Positions 1-9,133 of a stretch of DNA of 64,000 bases are shown here, one piece after another; the first letter of the stretch is position 1; each line of letters opens with the position of its first letter. Source of the stretch: Kocuria tytonis (GTDB lineage Bacteria; Actinomycetota; Actinomycetes; Actinomycetales; Micrococcaceae). Below the pieces are notes generated by a model, which ran no database searches, was not told where the DNA came from, and worked only from the letters and a program-made list of their open reading frames with translations. The DNA lies in contig NZ_PNJG02000001.1 of assembly GCF_003226895.2 (NCBI RefSeq), forward strand, positions 1,116,001 to 1,180,000, given 5' to 3'. A program made the translations under genes and the position numbers.

Positions 1-907
1 CCGTCATCCCCACGAGTTCGCCGCTGCGCAGGTCCTGGACCACGGCCATGAGGGAGCGGTCTCCGTCCTCCTGCCGCAGCTGCTCCGTGCGCCGCACCCG
101 GGCGGCGTCCCACGGGTCCGGGTCCGCCACGACCGGGCGCACGAACGAGTCCGTGGGGATCTTGGAGTGCAGCTGCGCGAGCGGGGACAGCAGCTCCTCC
201 GGGGCCTCCCCCACCCACGTGTGCATGCGGTAGTGCTCCGCGAACGGGGTGGCGGCCAGCGACTCCTGGATCCGACGGGAGCGTCCTGCGTCCAGGGGCA
301 CGGACAGCAGCGCGAAGCTGCTGACCGTGCGCAGCTCGTACCCCGCGTGCTGGGCGAACCTGGTCTGCCGGTGGCTCGCGGGCAACCGACCGGAACCGTC
401 CGCGGCCTCGAGCCACTCCACGGGCTCCGAGGTGGCCGTGCCGCCCTCGGCGCTGCCGTCCGCGCTGCCGTCCCCCGGCCCGGAGGGATCCCGGATCTCG
501 GAGGCCGGGTGCTCGGTCACGAGGCCCACGAGCCGACGGGACTCACCGTGGGCCAGCTGCTCGGCGGCCCCCAGCAGCTCACGGCCGATGCCCTCGGAGG
601 TCTCGTCCGGAGCCACGTGCACCACGATCTGCGCGGCCTCCGTGTTGGCGATCAGTGGCATGCGGACCTCGGCGCGCCCCACCAGCCGGCCGGCCACGAA
701 GGCGCACAGGATCTTGATGCGTTCATAGGGGTCGTTGAGGTCACGGAAGATGTCGTGCGCCTCGTTGCTGAGCTGCCCGGTGCCCCACACGTGACGGCGG
801 GAGGACTTCACGAGCTCCGCGACGTCCCCCAGCAGCCGCTGGGCGTCCTCGTCGAAGGAATCGGGGATGCGCAGCAGCTCGATGCGCACCGGTGACGACT
901 GCGTCAC
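1..907 (-). CDS. GNAT-family N-acetyltransferase, 3' end outside window
   Basis: An open frame starts at a GTG at 907 and runs off the left edge without a stop, giving at least 302 residues. A GGAAGGAG ribosome-binding site sits just upstream. Residues about 45-110 have the GNAT fold pattern: a beta strand IVVHVAP followed by a glycine turn (EGIGRELL) that in this family binds acetyl-CoA pyrophosphate. The visible C-terminal end (LMAVVQDLRSGELVG) looks like the start of a second GNAT domain, so this is probably a two-domain acetyltransferase. The substrate cannot be told. The linker holds an acidic Gly/Ser-rich stretch. It lies downstream of rplA but is separated from it by two terminator-like hairpins, so it is probably a separate transcript. 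Confidence 0.75.
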   Translation of the reverse strand, partial: MTQSSPVRIELLRIPDSFDEDAQRLLGDVAELVKSSRRHVWGTGQLSNEAHDIFRDLNDPYERIKILCAFVAGRLVGRAEVRMPLIANTEAAQIVVHVAPDETSEGIGRELLGAAEQLAHGESRRLVGLVTEHPASEIRDPSGPGDGSADGSAEGGTATSEPVEWLEAADGSGRLPASHRQTRFAQHAGYELRTVSSFALLSVPLDAGRSRRIQESLAATPFAEHYRMHTWVGEAPEELLSPLAQLHSKIPTDSFVRPVVADPDPWDAARVRRTEQLRQEDGDRSLMAVVQDLRSGELVGMT

Positions 908-1021
908 TGTGTTCTCCTTCCGTGCCGTTCTCACCCCGAACGGCACCACGGCGACGGGCCCGGTGAAGGCCCGCCGTCCAGTACATCATGGATGCGTAAC
1001 GGCGTTTCCGTTCAGGGCATG

Positions 1022-1053
1022 AAAAAGGGTCCGGCCTGGGGTGGCACGGACCC
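1022..1053 (-). terminator. Intrinsic terminator downstream of rplA
   Basis: On the minus strand, GGGTCCG pairs with CGGACCC across a 13-base loop and is followed at once by TTTTTC. This is the only one of the two rplA hairpins with a U-tract. Confidence 0.65.
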
Positions 1054-1068
1054 TGTTCCCACACCCGC

Positions 1069-1100
1069 GGTCGCGGGGGCCGGTGTGGGCCCCCGCGACC
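1069..1100 (-). terminator. Perfect 13-bp hairpin after rplA stop
   Basis: Arms 1069-1081 and 1088-1100 are perfectly complementary with a 6-base loop. It lies 9 bases past the rplA stop, has no U-tract, and is followed by a second, U-tailed hairpin. The two together probably end the secE-nusG-rplK-rplA transcript. Confidence 0.6.
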
Positions 1101-1108
1101 AGCCGGGA

Positions 1109-1819
1109 TCACGCCTGGGCGTTCACCTCGGTGGCGTTCGGATCCACGGGGATGCCCGGGCCGAACGTGGTGGCCACGGTGGCCTTGGTGATGTAGCGGC
1201 CCTTGGAGGCCGAGGGCTTCAGACGCAGCACCTCTTCCAGCGCCGCACCGTAGTTCTCGGCGAGCTTCTGGGCGTCGAAGGACGCCTTGCCGATGATGAA
1301 GTGCAGGTTGGAGTGCTTGTCCACGCGGAAGTCGATCTTGCCGCCCTTGATGTCGTTCACGGCCTTCGTGACGTCCATGGTCACGGTGCCCGTCTTGGGG
1401 TTCGGCATCAGGTTGCGGGGACCCAGGATCTTGCCCAGGCGACCAACCTTGCCCATCATGTCCGGGGTGGCCACGGCGGCGTCGAAGTCGGTCCAGCCGC
1501 CCTGGATCCTGGCGATCAGGTCGTCGTTGCCCACGAAGTCCGCACCGGCGGCCTCGGCCGCCGCGGCCTTGTCACCCGTGGCGAAGACGACCACGCGGGC
1601 GGTCTTGCCGGTGCCGTTGGGCAGGTTCACGGTGCCGCGGACCATCTGGTCCGCCTTGCGGGGGTCCACGCCGAGTCGCATGGAGACCTCGACGGTGGGG
1701 TCGGACTTGCCGCCTTCGGCCAGTTCCTTGGCCAGGGCGACCGCCTCGGCGGGAGCGTAGAACTTGCCCGCCTCGATCTTCTCGGCAGCTGCCCGGTATG
1801 CCTTGCTGCGCTGTGCCAT
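1109..1819 (-). CDS. rplA: 50S ribosomal protein L1
   Basis: A 236-residue protein of normal L1 length that begins [16 protein letters not shown]. It contains the L1 core, including the [17 protein letters not shown] signature in the middle that contacts 23S rRNA at the L1 stalk. L1 also represses its own operon in many bacteria. The ATG at 1819 is preferred over an upstream in-frame codon because it has an AAGGAG ribosome-binding site 9 bases before it and matches family N-termini. It follows rplK by 86 bases on the same strand, the usual L11-L1 order. Confidence 0.97.
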   Translation of the reverse strand: MAQRSKAYRAAAEKIEAGKFYAPAEAVALAKELAEGGKSDPTVEVSMRLGVDPRKADQMVRGTVNLPNGTGKTARVVVFATGDKAAAAEAAGADFVGNDDLIARIQGGWTDFDAAVATPDMMGKVGRLGKILGPRNLMPNPKTGTVTMDVTKAVNDIKGGKIDFRVDKHSNLHFIIGKASFDAQKLAENYGAALEEVLRLKPSASKGRYITKATVATTFGPGIPVDPNATEVNAQA

Positions 1820-1905
1820 CTGCTTCTTCTCCTTGTGCAGTTGTGGTCTGCGGACCGCGCTCGGCCCTGCCACGATGAAGTGTCTTGCTGGTGAGCCCGG
1901 AGGAC

Positions 1906-2337
1906 TCAGTTGACCTCGATGCCCATGGAGCGGGCGGTGCCGGCGATGATCTTCGCGGCGGCGTCGATGTCGTTGGCGTTGAGGTCTTCCTTCTTGGTCT
2001 CGGCGATCTCACGGACCTGGTCCATGGTGATCTTGCCCACCTTGGTGGTGTGGGGCACGCCCGAGCCCTTGGGCACGCCGGCAGCCTTCTTGATCAGCTG
2101 GGCGGCCGGAGGGGTCTTGGTGACGAACGTGAAGGAGCGGTCCTCGTAGACGGTGATCTCCACCGGGACGATGTTGCCGCGCTGGGATTCCGTGGCCGCG
2201 TTATAGGCCTTGCAGAACTCCATGATGTTGACGCCGTGCTGACCCAGCGCCGGACCCACGGGAGGAGCCGGGTTGGCGGCGCCTGCCTGGATCTGCAGCT
2301 TGATCAGGCCGGAGACCTTCTTCTTCTTGGGAGCCAT
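1906..2337 (-). CDS. rplK: 50S ribosomal protein L11
   Basis: A 143-residue protein starting [19 protein letters not shown], with the Pro-rich N-terminal domain [25 protein letters not shown] that binds the GTPase-associated region of 23S rRNA and thiostrepton in this family. The C-terminal domain ([14 protein letters not shown]) binds the rRNA. An AGAAGGACC ribosome-binding site precedes the ATG. It sits between nusG and rplA on the minus strand; the 134-base nusG-rplK gap holds a hairpin (see separate entry). Confidence 0.97.
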   Translation of the reverse strand: MAPKKKKVSGLIKLQIQAGAANPAPPVGPALGQHGVNIMEFCKAYNAATESQRGNIVPVEITVYEDRSFTFVTKTPPAAQLIKKAAGVPKGSGVPHTTKVGKITMDQVREIAETKKEDLNANDIDAAAKIIAGTARSMGIEVN

Positions 2338-2425
2338 GTGATGGTCCTTCTTCTAGCTGTGCGTACCGCCGCACAGGAGCGTACGACGGCGGGTGGTCGC
2401 CGTGGCGCGGCGACCGGACGGAAAG

Positions 2426-2451
2426 TCCCCGGACCAAAGCGCATCCGGGGA
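2426..2451 (-). other. 8-bp hairpin between nusG and rplK
   Basis: TCCCCGGA at 2426-2433 pairs perfectly with TCCGGGGA at 2444-2451 across a 10-base loop. There is no U-tract. It may be a weak terminator for nusG or a leader structure for rplK-rplA; the sequence does not decide between these. Confidence 0.35.
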
Positions 2452-2471
2452 GCTCCGAAGTCTGGGTGGGA

Positions 2472-3344
2472 CTAGATCTTGGTGACCTGGTCGAAGCCGA
2501 GCGTCACGGGGGTCTCGCGCTCGAAGATGGAGACCAGCACCACGAGCTGCTGGGATTCCACCTTGATCTCGGAGATCGTGGCCGGGAGGGTCTCGAAGGG
2601 GCCCTCCTTCACGATCACGGACTCGCCGACCTCGAAGTCCACGGTCACCTGCTGGGCGGCACCGCCCTGTGCACCCGCACCGGTTCCGGCGGTCTCACCC
2701 AGGCCCTTGGCCTTCTCGGGGGTCTCGAACGTGGGAGCGAGCATGTCGAACACCTCGTCCAGACGCAGCGGGGCCGGATTGTAGGCGTCCTGGCCCACGA
2801 ATCCGGTGACACCCGGGGTGTGGCGCACCGCGCCCCAGGAGGCGTCGGTGAGGTTCATGCGGACCAGCACGTAACCGGGGATGCGCACGCGGCGCACGGT
2901 CTTGCGCTGGGAGTTCTTGATCTCCACGACCTCTTCCATGGGCACCTCGATCTGGAAGATGTCCTCTTCCATGTTGAGGGACTGGATGCGGGTCTCGAGG
3001 TTCGTCTTCACGCGGTTCTCGTAGCCCGCGTAGGTGTGGATCACGAACCAGTCGCCCTCCTGCCTGCGCAGCTTGGCCTTGAACTCCGCGACGGGATCGA
3101 CCTCGTCCTCGGCCGCCTCCTCGGAGACCTCCACCTCCACGAGCGGGACCGGAACGGCCTCGCCGCTGCCCTCGGCGGCGCCGAGGTCCGCGTCCTGGAC
3201 GGCCTGCTCGGCCGTGGTGTCCTGCGCCGCGTCGGTGGTCTCGACGGTCACGGTCTCCGCCGACTCGTCGCGCGCAGCATCCCCGAGCCGGGTGTCGCCC
3301 TGCGCGGGCTGAGTGTCGTCGTTCTCGAGCTCGTGGTCGGTCAC
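2472..3344 (-). CDS. nusG: Transcription termination/antitermination factor NusG
   Basis: A 290-residue protein, about 110 residues longer than E. coli NusG because of an acidic N-terminal extension (residues 1-100, rich in Asp, Glu, Ala and Thr), which is usual in actinobacteria. The NGN domain ([19 protein letters not shown] onward) binds RNA polymerase beta-prime. The C-terminal KOW domain ([18 protein letters not shown]) contacts NusE/S10 or Rho. A Gly/Ala-rich linker (about 215-235) separates them. It starts at GTG 3344 with AGGAACT upstream. The gene lies 45 bases after secE and before rplK. Confidence 0.96.
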   Translation of the reverse strand: MTDHELENDDTQPAQGDTRLGDAARDESAETVTVETTDAAQDTTAEQAVQDADLGAAEGSGEAVPVPLVEVEVSEEAAEDEVDPVAEFKAKLRRQEGDWFVIHTYAGYENRVKTNLETRIQSLNMEEDIFQIEVPMEEVVEIKNSQRKTVRRVRIPGYVLVRMNLTDASWGAVRHTPGVTGFVGQDAYNPAPLRLDEVFDMLAPTFETPEKAKGLGETAGTGAGAQGGAAQQVTVDFEVGESVIVKEGPFETLPATISEIKVESQQLVVLVSIFERETPVTLGFDQVTKI

Positions 3345-3389
3345 TGGGAGTTCCTGCTTTCTGTGGACGGCTGCGCGTGGTGGAGGTGT

Positions 3390-3656
3390 CTACTGGGGCT
3401 GGTCGCCGTTACCGAAGAGCCAGACGGCCACCTGGCCGAATCCCAGGTCCAGCAGGGAGATCAGCACCATCATGAATGCCACGAACACCAGGACGACCAG
3501 GACGTAGTTGACGAGTTCCCGGCGGGACGGGGCCACGACCTTCTTGAGCTCTCCCACGACCTGGCGGACGAACAGCCAGATCCGCCCGAAGATCCCGCGC
3601 TTGTGCTCCGAGCCAGTCGGTCGACCCGGGGTGTGTCCTGTGACGGTGTGCGACAT
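3390..3656 (-). CDS. secE: Preprotein translocase subunit SecE
   Basis: An 88-residue single-span SecE. A hydrophilic N-terminus leads to the amphipathic FVRQVVGELKKVVAPSRRE helix and one transmembrane segment (VNYVLVVLVFVAFMMVLISL) near the C-terminus. It clamps the SecY channel in the membrane. The ATG at 3656 is chosen because a GGGGAG site precedes it; the longer reading frame would begin inside the tRNA-Trp gene. It follows tRNA-Trp and precedes nusG, the common bacterial order. Confidence 0.95.
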   Translation of the reverse strand: MSHTVTGHTPGRPTGSEHKRGIFGRIWLFVRQVVGELKKVVAPSRRELVNYVLVVLVFVAFMMVLISLLDLGFGQVAVWLFGNGDQPQ

Positions 3657-3719
3657 CGGCTCTCCCCTGCGTGAAGCAGCTTCCCGGCGGTGGTGTTCGT
3701 GCCGTGGTGGATCGTGAAG

Positions 3720-3792
3720 CAGGGCAGACAGGACTTGAACCTGCAACCTGCGGTTTTGGAGACCGCTGCGCTACCAATTGCGCCACTGCCCT
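3720..3792 (-). tRNA. tRNA-Trp (CCA anticodon)
   Basis: A complete cloverleaf reads from 3792 downward. The 7-bp acceptor stem AGGGCAG/CTGCCCT is followed by discriminator G. The D arm reads GCGCAATTGGTAGCGC, the anticodon loop CTCCAAA contains CCA, and the T arm contains GGTTCAAGTCC. No CCA end is encoded. It lies 63 bases before the secE start on the same strand and may be co-transcribed with it. Confidence 0.97.
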
Positions 3793-4041
3793 TCGGTTCC
3801 GCGCCGCACTCGTGCATGCGACGTGAACACGGTGCCTGAGCCTATCACCGGCCCCGACTCCCCGCCGCGCACGGGACGCAACCGGGGGCAGGGCGCACTC
3901 GGACGGCGACACCGACCAATCATGGTACGCGGCCGCACCGATCCGTGCAAAGCCCGCTCCCCGCCACCTAAGCTGAGCAGCAAGCGCCCGAGTGTCCCCG
4001 ACCGCGGGCGGACGTCAGCCAGTCCAGGAGAGATGATCCCC

Positions 4042-5253
4042 ATGTCAGCAGCGCAGCAGCGCATCGCGCACCGGATCGCGGCGATCGCGGAGTCGGCGAC
4101 CCTCGCGGTGGACGCCAAGGCCAAGGCCCTCAAGGCCGAGGGCCGCCCCGTGATCGGCTTCGGCGCGGGCGAGCCGGACTTCTCCACGCCCGAACACATC
4201 GTGGCGGCCGCCGCCCAGGCACTCGAGGACCCCGCGAACTTCCGCTACTCCCCCGCGGCGGGGCAGCCCGCGCTGCGCGAGGCCGTTGCCCGCGCCACGG
4301 AACGGGACAGCGGGTGGGCCGTGGAGAGCTCGCAGGTGCTCGTGACCAACGGCGGCAAGCAGGCCGTCTACCAGGCGTTCCAGACGGTCGTGGACGACGG
4401 CGACGACGTCCTGCTCCCCGCCCCCTACTGGACCACCTACCCCGAGGCCGTCCGACTGGCCGGCGGCAACCCCGTGGAGGTCTTCGCGGGCGCGGAGAAC
4501 GACTACAAGGTCACCCCCGAGCAGCTAGAGGCCGCATGCACCCCGGCCACGAAGGCGCTGCTCTTCTGCTCACCGTCCAACCCCACGGGTTCCGTCTACA
4601 CGGCGGAGGAGACCCGCGCGATCGGCGAGTGGGCCGCGGCCAAGGGCATCTTCGTGATCAGCGACGAGATCTACCAGCACCTCACGTACGACGGCGTGGA
4701 GTTCGTCTCCATGGCCCAGGCCGTTCCCGCGCTGCACGAGAACCTGATCCTGCTCAACGGGGTGGCCAAGACCTACGCCATGACCGGCTGGCGCGTGGGG
4801 TGGCTGGTGGGCCCGAAGGACGTGGTCAAGGCGGCGACCAACCTCCAGTCCCACCTGTCCTCCAACGTCAACAACATCGCCCAGGCGGCCGCGCTGGCCG
4901 CCCTGGAGGGGCCCATGGACGAGGTGCGGCAGATGCGGGAGGCGTTCGACCGGCGTCGCCGGACGATCGTGGCCGGCCTGAACGCGATCGACGGCGTGAA
5001 CTGCCCCGTGCCCACCGGCGCGTTCTACGCCTACCCGGACGTCACCGGGCTGCTGGGGCGCGAGTTCGACGGCGTGACGCCGCAGACCTCCGCCGAGCTC
5101 GCGGAGCTGATCCTCGAGAAGGCCGAGGTGGCCGTGGTCCCGGGCGAGGCCTTCGGGCCGTCCGGCTACCTGCGGCTGTCCTACGCGCTGGGCGACGACG
5201 ACCTCGCCGAGGGCCTCACCCGCCTGCAGGAGTTCCTGGGAGGGGTCAAGTGA
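4042..5253 (+). CDS. aspC: Pyridoxal-phosphate aminotransferase, aspartate aminotransferase type
   Basis: A 403-residue fold-type I PLP aminotransferase. Recognisable features are the N-terminal substrate-loop [24 protein letters not shown] in the PLP-binding region, [13 protein letters not shown], and the catalytic lysine in [16 protein letters not shown]. These fit the Ib aspartate aminotransferase subgroup, which moves amino groups between aspartate or related acids and 2-oxoglutarate. Exact specificity is inferred. The ATG at 4042 is chosen because AGGAG lies 11 bases upstream; the earlier ATG at 4033 is too close to it. The stop overlaps the GTG of the next gene. Confidence 0.9.
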   Translation: MSAAQQRIAHRIAAIAESATLAVDAKAKALKAEGRPVIGFGAGEPDFSTPEHIVAAAAQALEDPANFRYSPAAGQPALREAVARATERDSGWAVESSQVLVTNGGKQAVYQAFQTVVDDGDDVLLPAPYWTTYPEAVRLAGGNPVEVFAGAENDYKVTPEQLEAACTPATKALLFCSPSNPTGSVYTAEETRAIGEWAAAKGIFVISDEIYQHLTYDGVEFVSMAQAVPALHENLILLNGVAKTYAMTGWRVGWLVGPKDVVKAATNLQSHLSSNVNNIAQAAALAALEGPMDEVRQMREAFDRRRRTIVAGLNAIDGVNCPVPTGAFYAYPDVTGLLGREFDGVTPQTSAELAELILEKAEVAVVPGEAFGPSGYLRLSYALGDDDLAEGLTRLQEFLGGVK

Positions 5254-5615
5254 GCACCACCGCCACCGCGAAGCGCCCCAAGACCCGTCTGCCGTCCCCC
5301 GTGTCGGTTCCCAGCGCGGCGCTCGTGGCCACCGGGCTGATCGGCGGCTACGGGATCGCCCGCGCCACGGGCGTGCGCCCCCTGGGCGGGGTGGCCCTGC
5401 TCGCGTGCGGCGTGGCGGCAGGACGCACGTGGCTCGCGTCCGCGGGACCGGTCACCACGGCCGGGCTCGGCACGCTGTACGTGGCCGGCTTCGGGCTGTC
5501 CCACCCGCTGGCCAAGAAGCTCGGCGCCTGGCCGTCCGTGCTCACCGTCACCGCGGTCAACGCCGCGGCGTCCTGGGCGCTCGTGGACCGCCACAACTTC
5601 GCCGACACCGTCTGA
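5250..5615 (+). CDS. Hypothetical small membrane protein
   Basis: A 121-residue protein of unknown function whose GTG start overlaps the aminotransferase stop by four bases (GTGA), implying translational coupling. After a short basic N-terminus ([12 protein letters not shown]) come about four hydrophobic segments with many Gly and Ala residues ([72 protein letters not shown]). It is probably an integral membrane protein. No catalytic motif is seen. A terminator hairpin follows 43 bases after the stop. Confidence 0.75.
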   Translation: MSTTATAKRPKTRLPSPVSVPSAALVATGLIGGYGIARATGVRPLGGVALLACGVAAGRTWLASAGPVTTAGLGTLYVAGFGLSHPLAKKLGAWPSVLTVTAVNAAASWALVDRHNFADTV

Positions 5616-5657
5616 GCCCCTGCACGGGCGCAGCGCCGCCCGTGCGCTCCCACGGCA

Positions 5658-5689
5658 CCGCAGGCCCCCTCCGTGGAGAGGGCCTGCGG
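5658..5689 (+). terminator. Terminator between convergent genes
   Basis: CCGCAGGCCC at 5658-5667 pairs with GGGCCTGCGG at 5680-5689 around a 12-base loop. There is no U-tract. It lies after the hypothetical membrane protein gene and 116 bases beyond the stop of the converging PepSY gene, so it can serve both strands. Confidence 0.6.
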
Positions 5690-5804
5690 CGTCCCCGGGG
5701 CGGGCACCGGCGGGTGCCGACGGCGCGGGGCCGGGCGGCGGGCGCCCGTCACCCCGGCCACCGGGCCCGGCACCCGCGCGCGGACACGCGGGTGCCGGGT
5801 GCCG

Positions 5805-7247
5805 TCACCGCTGCCGCGAGGGCCCCGGGCGGCGTCGTGAGGCGGCCGAGACCAGGAGGTCCACCGCCAGGAACCCCGCGAGTGAGAGGCCCAGCAGCGG
5901 GGCGAACAGCCCCACGACCACGGTCACGAGCACCACGAGCGGCCACGCCCACGGGGGCGTGCTCCGCAGCGCGCCGCGCGGCGGCACGGTCCCGAACGCC
6001 ACGCCGGTGGCGCGGGTGGGGCGGCGGCGCCACCACATCGCGTAGCCGCTGAGCACCAGGACCACGAGACCCACGGCGAGCAGAACCTGGTTGGGCAGCC
6101 CGAACAGCAGACCCATGTGCGCGGCGATCGCCCACTGGGTGAGTTTGGCGGGCAGCCCGAACTCCGAGAACTGCTTCTGGTCCGTGACGTGCAGGTGGGA
6201 CGGGTCCACCGCCACGCTGTCCACCTGGGTGGGCCAGGAGCGGTCGTTCTCCGCGACCGTCCACGCCGTGCCCTCGGCCGCGGCGGGCCGGATCTCCACG
6301 AACTGCGAGTCCAGCCCGGCGTCCCGGGCGGTCGCCAGCACCGCGTCGTAGGAACCGGGTGCGGCGGCCGCCGTGTGGCCCTGGTGGCCGTGGTGCTCGG
6401 CGTGCTCGTCGTCGCCCCCGGTGGATCCGGAACCGGGCGCGAGGTCCGTGGCGACCGTGGGCGTGGTCCAGTCCAGCGCGGTGCGCAGCCGGGACACGTT
6501 CTCGCCCGCGTAGGTGGACCAGGTCAGGCCCGAGACGGAGAGGAACACGAAACCCAGTGCGAGCCAGACGCCCGCGGTGGTGTGCCACGAACGGGTGCGG
6601 CGGAACGCGTTGCCGTCACGGGGCCGGGGCACCAGGGACACCCGGGCGCGGCGGCCGCGGGCGACGCGGCGGCGGTGCAGCACCACGAGCACGAGACCGC
6701 TCACCGCCATGACCCCCAGCCACGACGCGGCCAGCTCGCTGTAGATCCGCCCGGGCTCCCCCAGCAGCAGGTCGCGATGGATCCGGTCCACGGTGGTGCG
6801 CAGCGGCAGGGCGCCGCTGCTGCCGTAGACGGTCATGTCACCGACCACGCGGCCGGTGCCCGGGTCCACGAAGATCCCCCGGGACTCGGACCGGCCCAGG
6901 GCGGGATCCGCGAACATCACGCGGGTGGTCCCGCCCTCGGGCGCGGGCCGGACGGCCACGGGGGCCGCGTCCGTGCCGACGGTCTGCCGGGCCGCCTCGA
7001 CCTGCCGGTCCACGCTCAGCGGGTGGGCGGACGCGGTGCCCGTGAGCGACTCGGAGTAGACGGCCTGCTCAAGCTGCGGGGTGAACACGTACAGCAGCCC
7101 GGACAGGGCCGCGACCAGCAGGAACGGCCCCACGAAGATTCCCGCGTAGAAGTGCAGCCGCCGGAGCAGGGGCAGGAACCAGGCGGTGGAAGGGTGCGAG
7201 CCCGTGCGGGCGTGCTCGGACGACGGTGCGTCCAGTGTGGTGGACAT
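5805..7247 (-). CDS. PepSY-domain integral membrane protein, His-rich
   Basis: A 480-residue member of the PepSY-associated transmembrane family. The first membrane helix follows the typical LLRRLHFYAGIFVGPFLLVAALSGLLY; further helices occur at about 185-210, 235-255, 375-400 and 430-465. PepSY-like extracellular regions lie between helices. A histidine-rich segment at about 275-300 (DDEHAEHHGHQGH) suggests metal binding, and relatives occur beside copper or haem/iron handling genes, so a metal-related role is inferred. GAGAGG precedes the ATG at 7247. It lies 79 bases downstream of another His-containing membrane gene on the same strand. Confidence 0.85.
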   Translation of the reverse strand: MSTTLDAPSSEHARTGSHPSTAWFLPLLRRLHFYAGIFVGPFLLVAALSGLLYVFTPQLEQAVYSESLTGTASAHPLSVDRQVEAARQTVGTDAAPVAVRPAPEGGTTRVMFADPALGRSESRGIFVDPGTGRVVGDMTVYGSSGALPLRTTVDRIHRDLLLGEPGRIYSELAASWLGVMAVSGLVLVVLHRRRVARGRRARVSLVPRPRDGNAFRRTRSWHTTAGVWLALGFVFLSVSGLTWSTYAGENVSRLRTALDWTTPTVATDLAPGSGSTGGDDEHAEHHGHQGHTAAAAPGSYDAVLATARDAGLDSQFVEIRPAAAEGTAWTVAENDRSWPTQVDSVAVDPSHLHVTDQKQFSEFGLPAKLTQWAIAAHMGLLFGLPNQVLLAVGLVVLVLSGYAMWWRRRPTRATGVAFGTVPPRGALRSTPPWAWPLVVLVTVVVGLFAPLLGLSLAGFLAVDLLVSAASRRRPGPSRQR

Positions 7248-7326
7248 GATGAAGTACCTCTCGACGAAGATGGACCGATGCCACCCCGGGGACGGTGCGT
7301 ACGGGGTGCGATCGGAAGTGAACCGC

Positions 7327-7986
7327 TCAGCTCGAGAGCGCGGGCGGTCCTCGTCGGGAGATGACGCGCACGGGTGACCACGTGCGCGGGGGCAGCAGAT
7401 AGGCGCGGGGAACGGGGCGGAGCCTGCGGGAGGGCACGAGCACCGGGCGCAGCAGCTCCACCGCGGTGAAGAACACCTGCACGGCGGCGGCCAGGAGCCG
7501 CCACCAGCCGTCCTCGGCGTGGCGGATCAGCACGAACGTCACCGCGGCCGCGGCCACGTGGGCCCAGAGCATGGGGGCGGTGACCGCGGCCCCGCAGTGC
7601 AGCCCGGCCGTGAACCCGGGGTCGTGGGCCACGGCCCCGGCCCCCTGCTCGGCCATGCTCTGCACCGCGTGGGCGTGGTGGCCGTGCCCGCGCGCGAGCG
7701 TGCCGGGGGCTGCTGCGGCGGAGTGGCCGCCGACGGCGAAGAGCAGGTGGAAGGGGAGCTGGCTCAGCAGCACGGCGAGCCCGGTGCGCACCGCCCCGCG
7801 ACGGCGCCCGGCCAGCAGGACGCACACCAGCCCGGCGAGGGCGAGCACCAGCCCCAGCAGGAGGGGGTCGGGCGGGGCCGGGTCCATCGCGTAGTGGGAG
7901 GTGGCCGCGCAGAGGGTGCAGACGGCGGCGGCCGCCCAGCCGCGGATCAACCGGGCGGGACGGCTCACGGGGGTGCTGCGCTCCAC
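7327..7986 (-). CDS. Hypothetical multi-pass membrane protein with His-rich loop
   Basis: A 219-residue protein with a GTG start at 7986. Five or so hydrophobic segments are visible (WAAAAVCTLCAATSHYAM, LLLGLVLALAGLVCVLLAG, GLAVLLSQLPFHLLFAVGG, MLWAHVAAAAVTFVLI, and WWRLLAAAVQVFFTAVELL). Between the third and fourth is a loop rich in histidine (RGHGHHAHAVQSMAEQ). The basic C-terminus is probably cytoplasmic. I do not recognise a named family. The placement just upstream of a His-rich PepSY protein on the same strand suggests the two act together, perhaps on a metal. Confidence 0.75.
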   Translation of the reverse strand: MERSTPVSRPARLIRGWAAAAVCTLCAATSHYAMDPAPPDPLLLGLVLALAGLVCVLLAGRRRGAVRTGLAVLLSQLPFHLLFAVGGHSAAAAPGTLARGHGHHAHAVQSMAEQGAGAVAHDPGFTAGLHCGAAVTAPMLWAHVAAAAVTFVLIRHAEDGWWRLLAAAVQVFFTAVELLRPVLVPSRRLRPVPRAYLLPPRTWSPVRVISRRGPPALSS

Positions 7987-8019
7987 GGGTGGCTGCCTGG
8001 GGTCGGGGGCGGGGCGGGG

Positions 8020-8931
8020 TCAGTCGTCCACGGCGTCACGGCCGCGGCGCACGATCAGCGGGTCCGGCGGGTACACCACGGAGGTGTCCTTGTCCTCGTA
8101 GTCGAACTGGTCCAGGAAGAAGCGCATGGCGTTCAGGCGCGCCCGCTTCTTGTCGTTGGACTTGATGGTGATCCACGGGGCGTGGTCCGTGTCCGTGCGG
8201 CGGAAGGTCTCCTCCTTGGCCACCGTGTAGTCCTCCCAGCGGTCCAGGGAGGCCAGGTCCATGGGTGAGAGCTTCCACCGGCGCACGGGGTCGATCTGGC
8301 GGATCGCGAAGCGCGTGCGCTGCTCGTGCTGGGTCACCGAGAACCAGAACTTGGTCAGGTGGATCCCGGAGTCCACGAGCATCTTCTCGAAGACCGGGGC
8401 CTGGAGCATGAAGCTCTCGTACTGCTCGTCCGTGCAGAAGCCCATGACACGCTCCACGTTGCCGCGGTTGTACCAGGAGCGGTCGAACAGCACGATCTCC
8501 CCGTTGGTGGGCAGGTGCTGGATGTAGCGCTGGAAGTACCACTGGCCCTGCTCGCGGTCCGAGGGCTTGTTCAGCGCGACCACCCGGGCCGCACGCGGGT
8601 TGAGGTGCTCGGTGAAGCGCTTGATGGTGCCGCCCTTGCCGGCGGCGTCACGGCCCTCGAAGACGATCACGTGCTTGAGGTCGTTGTCCTGGCCCCAGTA
8701 CTGGAACTTCAGCAGCTCGATCTGCAACTGGTACTTCTCGAGCTCGTAGTCCTCGCGGGACATCCGCTCGTCGTACGGGTAGCCCTCGCGCCAGGTCTCC
8801 ACGGCGCTTCCGCCCGGGTCGATCAGATCGGGATCCGGTGACTGCCCGTCCCGCACCGTGTACCCCTGGTCCACGAGCTTGTCGATGAACTCGCGCAGGT
8901 TCTCCCGGGCCGGTTCTTGCTGGGCGGTCAT
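8020..8931 (-). CDS. ppk2: Polyphosphate kinase 2
   Basis: A 303-residue PPK2-family kinase that transfers phosphate between polyphosphate and nucleoside di- or monophosphates in the cytoplasm. The Walker A motif GRDAAGKGG is at residues 93-101, followed by the family motifs VALNKPSDREQGQWYFQRY and FDRSWYNRGNVERVMGF. The C-terminal lid and conserved WEDYTVAKEE region are intact. Whether it makes NDPs or NTPs cannot be read from sequence alone. The ATG at 8931 has an AGGAGG site; the longer frame upstream overlaps the pfkA promoter region. It is divergent from pfkA. Confidence 0.93.
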   Translation of the reverse strand: MTAQQEPARENLREFIDKLVDQGYTVRDGQSPDPDLIDPGGSAVETWREGYPYDERMSREDYELEKYQLQIELLKFQYWGQDNDLKHVIVFEGRDAAGKGGTIKRFTEHLNPRAARVVALNKPSDREQGQWYFQRYIQHLPTNGEIVLFDRSWYNRGNVERVMGFCTDEQYESFMLQAPVFEKMLVDSGIHLTKFWFSVTQHEQRTRFAIRQIDPVRRWKLSPMDLASLDRWEDYTVAKEETFRRTDTDHAPWITIKSNDKKRARLNAMRFFLDQFDYEDKDTSVVYPPDPLIVRRGRDAVDD

Positions 8932-9083
8932 GACGTCCTCCTGATGGCCTGGTGTGGCGAACCACGTGTTCGCTGATCCTGGCCTCGATCTTAGTTCCCC
9001 GCACCAACCGCGGGTGAACACCGGCCCCCGGCGTGCCCCCGTGGATTCACCGCCGCCCCACCCGTCCACCGGTGTGCCGTCAC

Positions 9084-9089
9084 TAGGAT
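9084..9089 (+). promoter_or_regulatory. Possible -10 element for pfkA
   Basis: TAGGAT, a TANNNT-type -10, lies 45 bases before the pfkA ATG inside the 202-base divergent ppk2-pfkA gap. No convincing -35 is visible. Confidence 0.3.
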
Positions 9090-9133
9090 GGAGTGGCCAG
9101 GTACCACGCGAATCACAAGGAGCACTGAAGCAC

